A DNA stretch of 64,000 bases from assembly GCF_000003815.2 (NCBI RefSeq), contig NW_023365730.1:1-64000 (forward strand), written 5' to 3'. Made by a program: the position numbers and the translations under genes. The notes under the pieces were generated by a model. It was given only the letters and a program-made list of their open reading frames with translations, was not told the DNA's origin and searched no databases. Origin of the DNA: Branchiostoma floridae (taxonomy: Eukaryota; Chordata; Leptocardii; Amphioxiformes; Branchiostomatidae). Every line of letters begins with the position of its first letter. Positions within the stretch are counted from its first letter, which is position 1. Shown piece after piece: positions 42,849-52,643 of this stretch.

Positions 42849-43099
42849 GTGTACACAACATACGTTCGCATAATTGCACCAGATGCCATTATACCGCCAC
42901 CTCAAAACACGTTGTTATAGAGGCTTTCTTAAGATTGTCTTCAACACAAATAGCTAAATATCTGAATTGTATTACATTTCAGATATTTAACATTCGGTGT
43001 TCAAGACAATCTTGGGAAGACCTCTATACTAACGTTTGTTGAGGTGGCGGTATAATGGCACCTGGTGGAATTATGATAGTCGATGTAACATACATGCAC
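42849..43099. mobile_element. Foldback element, ~250 bp, near-complete palindrome
   Basis: The left arm (GTGTACACAACATAC, TAATTGCACCAGATGCCATT, ATACCGCCACCTCAA, AGATTGTCTTCAACAC, AAATATCTGAA) is mirrored almost throughout by the right arm (TTCAGATATTT, GTGTTCAAGACAATCTT, TTGAGGTGGCGGTATAATGG, CATACATGCAC). The loop is only about 15 nt. Transcribed, it would form a hairpin with an arm of about 115 bp. Confidence 0.85.
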
Positions 43100-44684
43100 A
43101 TACATACATCGTACATCCGGTTACACTGGAGAGTTACACAGTTTTAATGTGTTGAGAAAAATCAGGTAAAGGCAATGATGAACGTTTCGAATCATTGTCC
43201 TTTGGCCCCATTACTCCTACGTGTGTTGACTCAGCTGCAGATCGCTGTTATCGACTCTTGTCACTCAGGGGGTAACTTTTATCTCAACTCCAGATATGGG
43301 ACCGTTTCCACCGCCATTTGGGGTTATTAATTGTTAGGGGTTATCATGGGGTAAGGCTGTTACTCCAGCAACGGTTGCCTGGCGACAGGAGAAGCTTTTA
43401 ACTAAAGGGCAGTCAAGACGTTTTGTGTTCTTTTGAAGTGAAAGTATTTTTGTTTAGCAATTTGTGGCATATACTATGGCAAATGGTTCGAAGCAACTCT
43501 TTTTTGTCGTGTATTTTAAATTCGATGTTTTTCGTCAGACAAATCACATTGTAACGTTCCAGGTTAGATATAGAAGTTAAAAGATACCGAATTGAGAGGA
43601 AACTTTTAAAAGTTGATTATTGCAACTTCTAAAACTTGAACATGGAACAAGAATCACTTCAACACTAAATACGGTAAACACATGAGAGTAACAATTCAAG
43701 AGTATATTTTGACTATGGATGATTCGGAACTTTTGAAATCACCACTGATTTGCCGGTAATTTCTCACGGACCATGCCGTTGCTGGGACAACGGACGACAG
43801 CCGGAAAATTCCTCTGGTCATACTGTAACTATATTTGTCATGCCAATGGACTCTCATTACTCTCGTGGTTTCTCGCGAGAACCAAACAGAACCACCATGT
43901 ACCATGATGTCACAATTTAAAACTTTGTAACCGTACACAAAATAAAGCGCATATCAACAAACATTGGATCATTCCTCTGATCCTTTTCAAGTTGAAATGA
44001 TCCAAAGCCTATGTCACGCATCTAGACCGTAATTGTGACGTCAGCAATAGGTTAAAAGACAACCAAGATTTATACTCCTATGTAAAAACGGCGTCCCCAA
44101 CTTTATTGACCCCAAATAAACATGTCAGAGCTCAAGGTTACGGAATGGTAAAACTTGCAGAGTCGTCAGGAGCTTGTTTGCGCGCTAATTGTGGTGATTA
44201 TTGTGACTTAACGACCTTCGTGTTGTTAAGATTTGCTTGGGGTACTTAGCAATTGAAGGTCATTGAAAGTCAAAGCGCAGCCTAAACCAGATTTGAAAGA
44301 AATGTTTTGGTCTCATGCATTCATGTATTACTCTGTCAATACAGATACAGTGAATGTACGGAAAGAATACTGAATGTGGAAAACAGCAACATGCCCAAAA
44401 GACGTGAATAGTTCAATAAAAGTCAGATCTGGCTTAAAGTTCTCCTTTTAGTCGCTACTCTTCAGAAAGAAATAACATGAAGTATTGCCTTTCAATTACT
44501 CATGTCCCGGATGTAACCAGTTACCCGGTTATTTTGATTTGACCTTGCGCACTTGACCTCTTCGTGCACTTGACAACAAAACCAGGATCATTTCTGAAGC
44601 CTTTGTCCGCTCGTGGTTGTGAAAACACTCTGATATAACACTTGCTAAGGGTTCCGGTAGATCACATTAACCGCTAGTTTAGTG
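43100..44684. other. No recognisable gene
   Basis: It includes an isolated X-box (43374-43386) and a CRE palindrome TGACGTCA (44036-44043). No exon is supported. Confidence 0.4.
43374..43386. promoter_or_regulatory. X-box (RFX) site
   Basis: GTTGCC-T-GGCGAC matches the X-box consensus GYNRYY-N(1-3)-RRNRAC at every position and is close to palindromic. The flanks are not notably CpG-rich and no gene is assigned. Confidence 0.4.
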
Positions 44685-44999
44685 AAGGGCACAACCCGCC
44701 GTACGTGCAATTTCTCCGTACGTTTTTTGGGAGGCCACGTCCGCCACGTATTTCTGAAAACGTTCAGGCTGTACAGGGCAGGCGCGTCGCCGGTACTGGC
44801 ACGTACGGGGGGCGAATCCGCAGCCCGATGGCACACAAAGTTTTGCCTGTACGTAAAGTTCTACGGCGTGTCTGCGTGCTGTAAAATCCGTCGGATTCCC
44901 TACGAGCTCGTACGGAGGTGGTACTTACCATTTACGGATCCCAAAAGATTGCCCTCGTTTTGCACTTCACAACCCGCACGTACGGCGGGTTGTGCCCTT
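44685..44999. mobile_element. TIR element rich in CGTACG motifs
   Basis: AAGGGCACAACCCGCCGTAC at the left end is repeated inverted as GTACGGCGGGTTGTGCCCTT at the right, with 24-bp perfect ends. The 315-bp interior is GC- and CpG-rich, unlike its flanks, and holds several TACG/CGTACG motifs. The ends suggest a non-autonomous DNA transposon. No clear target duplication was found. The 116-codon plus ORF overlaps the ends and is not credible. Confidence 0.8.
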
Positions 45000-45159
45000 A
45001 GCTTTACTACTAGTATGACAACAGCACCTTGAAAGCATTCTTGCGACAGTGAAGCGGGTATCTTACTGAATTTGTTTGGGGCTTCCTTGTTCTCTCTGTG
45101 CGTCTGTCTCTGTGTCTTTATGCATGTCTACCTATTTGTAGTACATCTACAGTCTGTAC

Positions 45160-45290
45160 ATATCTACTGTATTTGTCTGTCAGTATGTCTGTTCGTCTGT
45201 CTGTCTGTATGTTCGCCTCCTTGTCTGCCTGTTTTTCTGCCTGTCTGTCTGTCTCTCTATCCACCTACCTGTTTGTCTAACTATCACTAT
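45160..45290. repeat. TCTG/CTGT simple repeat
   Basis: Interrupted CTGT tetranucleotide units. Overlapping ORFs here read the repeat. Confidence 0.8.
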
Positions 45291-45302
45291 GCCTAAAAAC
45301 AC

Positions 45303-45379
45303 ACTCCTAGACCGGCTTCACTCCTCTGCCAGCTTTTGATACTAGCTTATGCTACCGTAGGATCTGCTTGGAGATTAAG
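45303..45379. mobile_element. Solo right half of MITE family A
   Basis: CTCCTAGACCGGCTTCACTC, CCAGCTTTTGATACTAGC and GTAGGATCTGCTTGGAGATT match the right arm. The left arm is absent. Confidence 0.8.
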
Positions 45380-45459
45380 TGACGTCTGCCCTCTCCGTTC
45401 GCCCTGTTTGAAGTTGACCCACGCCTGTCTGTCTATCTGTCTGTGTTTCTGCAGTACAT

Positions 45460-45720
45460 ATATTTATATTTCAGCCATACATAGTATGGTGAAATATATT
45501 GTATTCGTAATGTTTCTTCTTTCTTTCTTTCTTCTTCTTCTTTCTCCTGTCAAATCTTCAAAGTGATTCATCTCCGCCGTTCCTGGACCGAACGATCTGA
45601 AATTTGGCACAGGGGTAGAATGGGCCAATACCTTGATGCCTTTTTCTCAGTTTTTTTCATATCTGCCTCTAAAATGATTTTATTGAGATTTTTTGGTCAA
45701 TTTTAGACCAAAACTGTATA
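45460..45720. mobile_element. Dispersed repeat with TTTC-rich centre (family G), copy 1
   Basis: AGCCATACATAGTATGGTG, AATATATTGTATTCGTAATG, a TTTC/TTCT run, CAAATCTTCAAAGTGATTC, TCCGCCGTTCCTGGACCGAA and TGAAATTTGGCACA match the copy at 49606-49930 almost base for base. Confidence 0.75.
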
Positions 45721-46330
45721 TTTTGGCCCCTGTACCCTGGTATTACAACCAAATGAGCTGAAATTTGACAGAGATGTGCCTTGATAATGCCCCCATATAA
45801 ATTCGATAACACTTTTGGTGTACAGTACAACAAAATGCTTATTTTTGCGATTTTTTTGACCAATTTTTGACCAAAAAAGGACACTTTTGGCCCCTGTACC
45901 CTGGTATTACAACCAAATGAGCTGAAATTTGACAGAGATGTGCCTAGATAATGCCCCCATATAAATTCGATAACACTTTTGGTGGACAGTTCAACAAAAT
46001 GCTTATTTTTGCGATTTTTTGACCAATTTTTGACCAAAAAAGGACACTTTTGGCTCCTGTACCTTGGTATTGCAACCGAATGAGCTGAAATTTGACACAG
46101 ATGTGCCTTGATAATCCCTTCATATAAATTCAATAACACTTTTGGTGTACAGTGCAACAAAATGCTTATTTTTGCGATTTTTGGCCAATTTTTGACCAAA
46201 AAAGGACACTTTTGGCTCCTGTTCCCTGGTATTACAATTAAATGACCTGAAATTTGGTATAGATAGGCATTATATACTTGGTAACAAGATTCAAGTAAAA
46301 TTTTTGACATAAACAACTTTAAAATGATTA
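45714..46330. repeat. Tandem array, ~163-bp unit, four copies
   Basis: TGTACCCTGGTATTACAACC, GAGCTGAAATTTGACA, TTCGATAACACTTTTGG and ACCAATTTTTGACCAAAAA recur. The GTACCCTGG motif lies at 45732, 45896, 46059 and 46221. The spacings (164, 163, 162) change the reading frame. The 262-codon minus ORF spanning 45669-46457 is therefore a chance product of the repeat. Confidence 0.85.
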
Positions 46331-47575
46331 ATTTTGGCACTTTTCTGAGGGGAAATTTGTTTTCTTTTGGCCTCCTGACGTGACCTTCCGTGACCCCGCA
46401 CAGAGCCACACCTGTGCGCGTCAGCCGGCGAGTTAATTGAATCAAAGACCTAGCCAATCAGCGAAGAGGAGGCCAAAGGCTAATTAATATTCATAAGCGG
46501 GGCCTCATGATCCCGTATATAGCAGTGTTCCTGCCAGGGGGAGCGAAGCCCGCCCAAGGCTCTCGCATTTTAGACTATTCAGAAGGCTTTATATTGTATC
46601 TGAGTTCTTAGGGGCATATCTATGATAATCGCAGCAGTCACTTAACTTCTCTTCAGGAGTTTAGCGTAACACTATTTCAGGTCAAACCGTCAAAGGCAAC
46701 TAAAAACAAACTTTAACGTTACTGAGTTCAACAGTACTTATAACTTGTTATCCGAAGTTGAAACGCTAGCGATGGTATTTTCGCTGCGCTGTTAGCTCCG
46801 TGCGACTGTTGTTGACGGTCTTATAACGGTATATTTTGCACCCCTGTACCCTGGTATGAGTAACATTTGGTATAGATAGGCATAAGATAGTCGGTAAAAT
46901 GACCCAAGTAAAATTTTTGGCATAAAGTACTGTAAAAGGCTTAATTACAGCACTGTTTTTTAGGGGAAATTGGTTTTCTTTCGTTCTCCATGCCATGACC
47001 TTTCGGACGTTCACCCCACAGAGCCGACATCTGCACCTGCGTCTAGCCGGCAGGAAGAGTTAATTCAATTAATGGTTCAGCCAATCAGCGAAGAGGAAAG
47101 CGAAGGCTAATTAATATTCATAAGCGGGACCACACAATACGTTAACTTGAACACTCAGGCCGTACAGACTTCTCGCCAGGATTTTTTCAAAGCGTCGGAC
47201 AGGGGTCCGGGGGCCGCCGAATGTCCCTGGCGGGGTCCAGGGGCAGGGCCACTGTGGGGGGGACCCAGGTGGGCGAAGCCCCCCCGGAAGCTCTAGCATT
47301 TTAGACTATTGAGAAGGCTTCTTTCATCAGTTTTTTAGGGCCATATCTACGATAATCGTAGCAGTCACTTACTTCTCTTCAGCAGTTTGACTTTAAAATA
47401 TTTCGGGTCAAAGCTTCAAAGACAACTAAAACCTCATAAACAACAAACTTTACTTAGCTCAACAGTATACTAAAATATTGTACGGGTTGCCATCCTTAGT
47501 TGAAGCGCTTATTTATAGCGCTAGTATCTTCGCTGCGCCGTTAGCCGCCGTGCGACTTTTGTTGACGGTCTGATA
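46249..47575. repeat. Tandem duplication, ~620-bp unit, second copy enlarged
   Basis: AATTTGGTATAGATAGGCAT, AGCCAATCAGCGAAGAGG, GGCTAATTAATATTCATAAG, ATTTTAGACTATT and CGTGCGACT..TGTTGACGGTCT appear in order in both copies. The first spans about 46255-46821 and the second about 46864-47570. The second carries an extra GC-rich segment (47137-47290) with CCGGGGGCCGCCG and GGCGAAGCCCCCCC. CCAATCAG plus an AT-rich box suggests a transposon's promoter region. Confidence 0.75.
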
Positions 47576-47579
47576 TCCC

Positions 47580-48700
47580 TACGTCGCCGCCTCGCTGATA
47601 TTCCCACGGACATGTTTCAAGAAAAATACCCAGCAAAAAACGCTGTTCTGCGTCAAATTCTATTCTATAAAACATGTAGGACTCAATGTTACAGTCTAAA
47701 TATTTTGTAGAAGCACCGCTGTAGGAAAGAAGGTCCAAGCAATGTAAAACATCACGTAGCATGAAGTTCGCTGTCAACTGGCACACAGCACATGACTGTT
47801 TGAAACTCTAAGTCTAATCAACAGCCGTGTTTGATTGATAGCCGGCGGTCCTTTGATGAAGTCGGCGAAAGGTGCGTTAGTTAGAAAATCTGCGTTTAGT
47901 TTTGATACGTAATTATAAGTTAGACAGTGGCGAGAATGATTATTTTCTCATCAATATTTCTCTTCAGAATTATTTGAACTTAATTGTACATCTAAACAAT
48001 TGGCTTACCTGTGCAATGTTTATATGATTAATGATCAGTGTACTGAAATCATGTGTAACGTATGGCTCCTAGTCAATAGATCAGCATTTTCTCTATAGTG
48101 ACTACCTGTCTATAGTGGCCACATTTCCTAGTGCTGTTGTTTTTTGACATAAACTTTGAACATTTAAATTGTAAGTAACTTTAAACTGCCAGAGTTTCAG
48201 CCCAACAAAACACTCTCAGCGCCAGGGTATGAACAGACTGACCAGACAGACGAAAATAAATCCTCGAACAAGGTTCAATCGTATCTTCCGGGTCTGGCAG
48301 GAAGTTGTTAAACTAAAATAAGAATAGGCTCGATGGCTGATTGCATACAAAGTAAAACAATTTAACAGTTTTACAGCTTGAAGAAAACAAACGCTCCTAC
48401 AGTACCTGCACCTGCTTGATAATTATTAAATCGTATGCCCTACTTGAATAAAAAAGTTCACTGCAATAATAAATGTACCCACATCACAAGGAGCTTATAC
48501 TTTTTTAAACTTACACCTAGTTATCGTACTGAAAATTGTTAATGACATTACATGAAGTCATTCAACAATTTTCAGTCATGATGAAAATTTTCTGAATGGA
48601 AGGTGTGATTATTGTCATTTTCTGAAAAATAGAAGCAAGCTCTGTTTTTACCTGGAATCAATTCACAATACCAGTCCACTTTGGGGGATAATGTACTGTT
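47580..48700. other. No recognisable gene
   Basis: AT-rich unique sequence. The minus ORF 47541-47786 shows no motif. Confidence 0.4.
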
Positions 48701-48707
48701 AAGAGGA

Positions 48708-48825
48708 TGTTCCATTTTTGCGCAGGGGTGATTTGGAACAGTCCAATGTTGCGTGGGAAGGGGTATGGCTGAAATATGCTGTATTTGCTCTTAAGCAAAT
48801 GTCGGCCTTTCTAGTTACAATGCAA
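48708..48825. repeat. Duplicated block, copy 1
   Basis: TGTTCCATTTTTGCGCAGGG, TTTGGAACAGTCCAATGTT, GGCTGAAATATGCTGTATTT and GCAAATGTCGGCCTTTC recur at 50928-51042. Confidence 0.8.
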
Positions 48826-48907
48826 AAGTATAATACGCTCTGAGAGTCCGCTGAACTCAAATGGTTACAATGTAATACTAATAGTGTTATAAGAGGGAGT
48901 TATATCT

Positions 48908-49033
48908 AATCTTCAAGCAGATCCTACGGTAGCCTAAGATAGTATCAAAAGCTGGCAAAAGAGTGAAGTCGGCCTAGGAGTGTGTATGGCGACCGGTAGC
49001 TAAACACTCTCCTGGGATCTGCTTCGAGATTGG
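48908..49033. mobile_element. MITE family A, short copy
   Basis: The left arm TAATCTTCAAGCAGATCC with CTACGGTAGCCTAAGATAG is complete. The right arm is reduced to GGGATCTGCTTCGAGATT. Confidence 0.8.
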
Positions 49034-49604
49034 ATGAAGTCGCCCTGTTTGAAGTTGCCCTGCACGCCTGACCTCCCGCTCCCCGTGTAAGTGGTTACCG
49101 CAGCTATTGTCCGTCAGGTTAAGAAAACACGCTGTTACAACACCTGTTCGCACCCGGGCTGACAGGTACTCGGTACATACACAAACCGCGCTGCGCATGG
49201 TAGGGTTTGTAAGGGAGCCGCACTACACGATGGGATGTGTGTGAAAAGGTCACAGTAGTAGTAGGCATGAGTCAGTCTCGTAAGACTATGAATAGTATGT
49301 CTTCTACACAATGTACACAATGAAAAAGTCATAACGCGACAAGGAAAATATAGAAAGAAAGGCTGTTTAGATAAGACGATGTCATAACGCAGTGGTCTAA
49401 CGAAAGCAAGCTGCTTTTTTCTCAGTTATCGAAACTTCATACTTTAAAAAGAGTTTGAAAATCGATGGTTATTTCTGAAAGGACGTCATGCTACGAGGTG
49501 GTGTGTGAAAAGCATCGCAGAAAAATAGTTAGTATCTGTGAGAAGCTGCTTAATTTTACAATGGCATCGTAACCATATCTATTTCCCACAAAAGTATTTT
49601 TATA
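49034..49604. other. No recognisable gene
   Basis: A stretch near 49270-49320 (CTCGTAAGACTATG, TTCTACACAATGTAC) is echoed near 51350-51400, so it belongs to a dispersed or duplicated repeat. Confidence 0.4.
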
Positions 49605-49605
49605 T

Positions 49606-49930
49606 TTCAGCCATACATAGTATGGTGAAATATATTGTATTCGTAATGTTTCTTTCTTTCTTTCTTTCTTTCTCCTGTCAAATCTTCAAAGTGATTCATC
49701 TCCGCCGTTCCTGGACCGAATGACCTGAAATTTGGCACAAGGGTAGAGTGAGCCAATACCAAAATGTGTTTTTTTCATTTTTTTCATATCTGCTCCTTAA
49801 ATGATTTTATTAAGGTTTTATTGCAACTTTTGGACCAAAACTGTATAATTTGGCCCCCTGTACCATGGTATTACATCCAAATGACCTGAAATTTGGGACA
49901 GAGGTGCCCTAGATACTTATTCAAAGGATC
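49606..49930. mobile_element. Family G repeat, copy 2
   Basis: Same order of motifs as 45460-45720, followed by one unit of the 163-bp repeat (TGTACCATGGTATTACATCC). Confidence 0.75.
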
Positions 49931-50149
49931 CATGTATAATATTTGGTATACATCACTTCAAAATGGCTCCTTAAGGAGGTTTTTGTGGGAGAGTTTTGGA
50001 TATGTGAGATTGAAGTGCCGAGGTCAACGACCTCTAGGTCATTCTGGTGTGTCAGGGCCACAGGTGTGCCAGGTAGATCCAATTATCTACCTACCTACCT
50101 AGTCCATAGACATCCAGGTGGTTGGGGGACAAGGTAAATCCCATTAATG

Positions 50150-51042
50150 ACCAGCCAATGAGCAAGCTCATTTTGCTGGAAGAGTCCATTGTTGGACAGG
50201 GGGTGTTTTTTAAAATTTACTTTTAGGCTTTGGTGATAATGCTAATGTTTTTTTTAGCGGAAGTGTTTTTGCACTGAACCACTTGACATAAGACTACTAC
50301 TGGGACAGTCCATTTTTGCACATAGGGGGGATTTTTAAAAAATTCAGTTTTGGACATGGGTGATGATTCCGAATTCCATTTGTTGAATGGAAGTTGACCC
50401 CCACCTGAAGACTGCACATGGGGAGGATTCGGCAGCCAATCAGCAAGCCTGGTGTTATCTGGAAGAGTCCATTCATGCACGGGGGACTTTTTTAAAATTC
50501 AGTTTTGGACTGGGTTGCTTATTATACAAAAGGCCATGTACTGTGAGTATTTCTGGACTATTGTGCAATTTTAAACAGGGTGTGCTGGGAGATTCCATTC
50601 TTCGACGAAGGGGGTATTCTTTTAAATTAATTTTGTGGACTTTGTTGATTATGTCGATGTCCTATTTTAGCTGATGTATTTCTGGATCGCACCAATTTAC
50701 ATAGGGGTATAACAGGAAGAGTCGATTCTTGCACAGAGGTTTTTTGTCATATATGGTTTTGGACGGCTGATGATTCAAAATTCCATTACTTAGCGGAAGT
50801 GTTTTTGGAGTCGTCTATTTTAACTTTCTACATGGGGTGCACTAGAAGAGTCCATTCTTGAAGGAGGTTTTGTAAGATTCATTTTTGTTCATAAGTGTGA
50901 TTAGTAGTTAGAAGTCATTTTAAGCAGAAGTGTTCCATTTTTGCACATGGGTGATTTTGGAACAGTCTATTGTTACATGAGGAGGGAGATGGCTGAAATA
51001 TGCTGTATTTGCTCTCAAGCAAATGTCGGCCTTTCTAGTTTA
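50150..51042. repeat. Degenerate tandem array, ~130-bp unit
   Basis: GGAAGAGTCCATTCTTGCAC, TTTTAAAATTCAGTTTTGGAC and GATTATG..ATTCCATTT recur near 50178, 50300, 50460, 50590, 50716 and 50845. The array ends in the block shared with 48708-48825. Confidence 0.75.
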
Positions 51043-52044
51043 TTGAATGTTATCTATCACATAATTACCAAGCACACCTTGGATGCAGACGTCGACGGTA
51101 GACACCGCAGTAGCGACTCCTGTCGAATAATATTCATCATTGCATGTACGTAGTCCCACACACTTGTAGTAATGTCTAGAATCACTAGAGGTCGCTTGTG
51201 ATACGATGTTTTTATTTGTCTACCAGCACTTGTGTCACAGAGAATGCGTATTGAAAAGGGCAAAAAAGTGCACAAGGGACAAGAAACCGCAGAATCGACA
51301 AAACGGGAATTTTCTTTCTGATCATAGTAGTATATAGTAGGTACTCGTTGGTCTCTTAAGACCATGACTGGCATGAGTAGTACTAAATTCTACACAATGT
51401 ACCTTTTTTTTTTAAAACTTATTAAGCGTCTAATTTCTGAGGTAAGTTCTGAGGTAAGTCCTGAGGCAAATCTGAGTTCTGAGGCAAGATCCTGAAACAC
51501 TCTTAGAACATAACTTTCTTGGGAAAAGTAACAACGCACCCTATGATCCCTCTTGACGTTGTCTGTCGTTTTGAATATCACCGCTAGGCAGCGCTCTTTC
51601 CCGGGCAACTGCGTCCTTGACACACTTGTTTCTACATTTACAACCACCATCAATTCACACCGACAGGATTCATTGTGTAAGGCGTTTTTTGTTACAGCTT
51701 CTTTTGAAAGCTCAATGAACGATGAAGGTTGGACACCGAGGGAGTAAGATAAGCCAGATAACTGTTACTGAAGCCATTGGCTACACATTTCAAACGGTCA
51801 GATGTTTCAGGTAGCATTCATTACCTGTTGTTATTGACTGTCAATAGGCTAGGACATAGTGGATAGTGGATACTACCTGAAACATCTGACCGTTTCCAAA
51901 ATCTAGCTAATAGATTGAGTAAAGGGTACTAAATGTTGTTTCCATCTTTTTACTCAGCATAGGCTACACCACTGGTGTTCCTTTTCTTGTTTTCATTTCA
52001 AAGACCTATGTCGATGATGTCATACCAAGGAAATACTATTCAGC
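51043..52044. other. No firm gene; contains a family C MITE
   Basis: Minus ORFs of 105 and 87 codons (51057-51374, 51390-51653) have no recognised motif. The second partly reads a short repeat of CTGAGG.AA.TCTGAG. Confidence 0.4.
51763..51921. mobile_element. Family C MITE, complete copy
   Basis: GTTACTGAAGCCATTGG, CAAACGGTCAGATGTTTCAG and GTAGCATTCA at the left mirror GGATACTACCTGAAACATC, TGACCGTTTCC and CTAATAGATTGAGTAA at the right. The arms are about 55 bp around a short centre. Confidence 0.75.
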
Positions 52045-52643
52045 AGACTGGAAAGTTGGAAAGTTTATTCAGTGTAATAGGCATTTGTCTTTCAGTACAG
52101 AATGAAAAATACACACAACTATATTCATTATAGCCTTTGCTTTTATACAAATAGATAACTGCAAATCTCACGATACTGGATTTAAACGGATAAACGGAAA
52201 AGTAAGGCTACACACTGAAATCATAATCACCTTGCTGAAACTGAAGCATTGAAATATTTCATCACAAAATAAAACTGATATTGTTATTGCTATATGCAAG
52301 CTAAAAAGTACAGCACTGTATAGCTAGTAACGAAAATCTTGTGATAATTATTTCTTACAAGTTTGGTAACCTAGCCTGTACATATCAAAACCATTTTTAC
52401 AGATAATTTCTGCCAAAATAGCATCTCTGTCTTGTAGTCCAAATCGACAGTAAATTGCACCATTCCAAAGAAGAACATATTTCTTATTACTCATTTAAAA
52501 GCAATTAAAAACACAGTAAAGTTAGGATGACTAATCGACTGAAAGGGGCATTGTATTGCCTTGATACATCCGCAAGAAAAGAGTTGGATTTTTTTCAGTA
52601 TACATTTCCTTCATCATATGTTGATTTTTTATCGTAGTACTTT
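52045..52643 (-). other. Probable 3' UTR of the 52644-54383 gene
   Basis: AT-rich sequence downstream of the stop with a canonical minus-strand AATAAA at 52064-52069. This would give a 3' UTR of about 600 nt. Confidence 0.5.

Noticed and set aside
44682-45032. 116-codon plus ORF
   Set aside because: It spans both inverted ends of a small DNA element, so its open frame has no independent support.
45669-46457. 262-codon minus-strand ORF
   Set aside because: It reads four copies of a 163-bp tandem repeat in changing frames, with no start context, splice sites or known motif.
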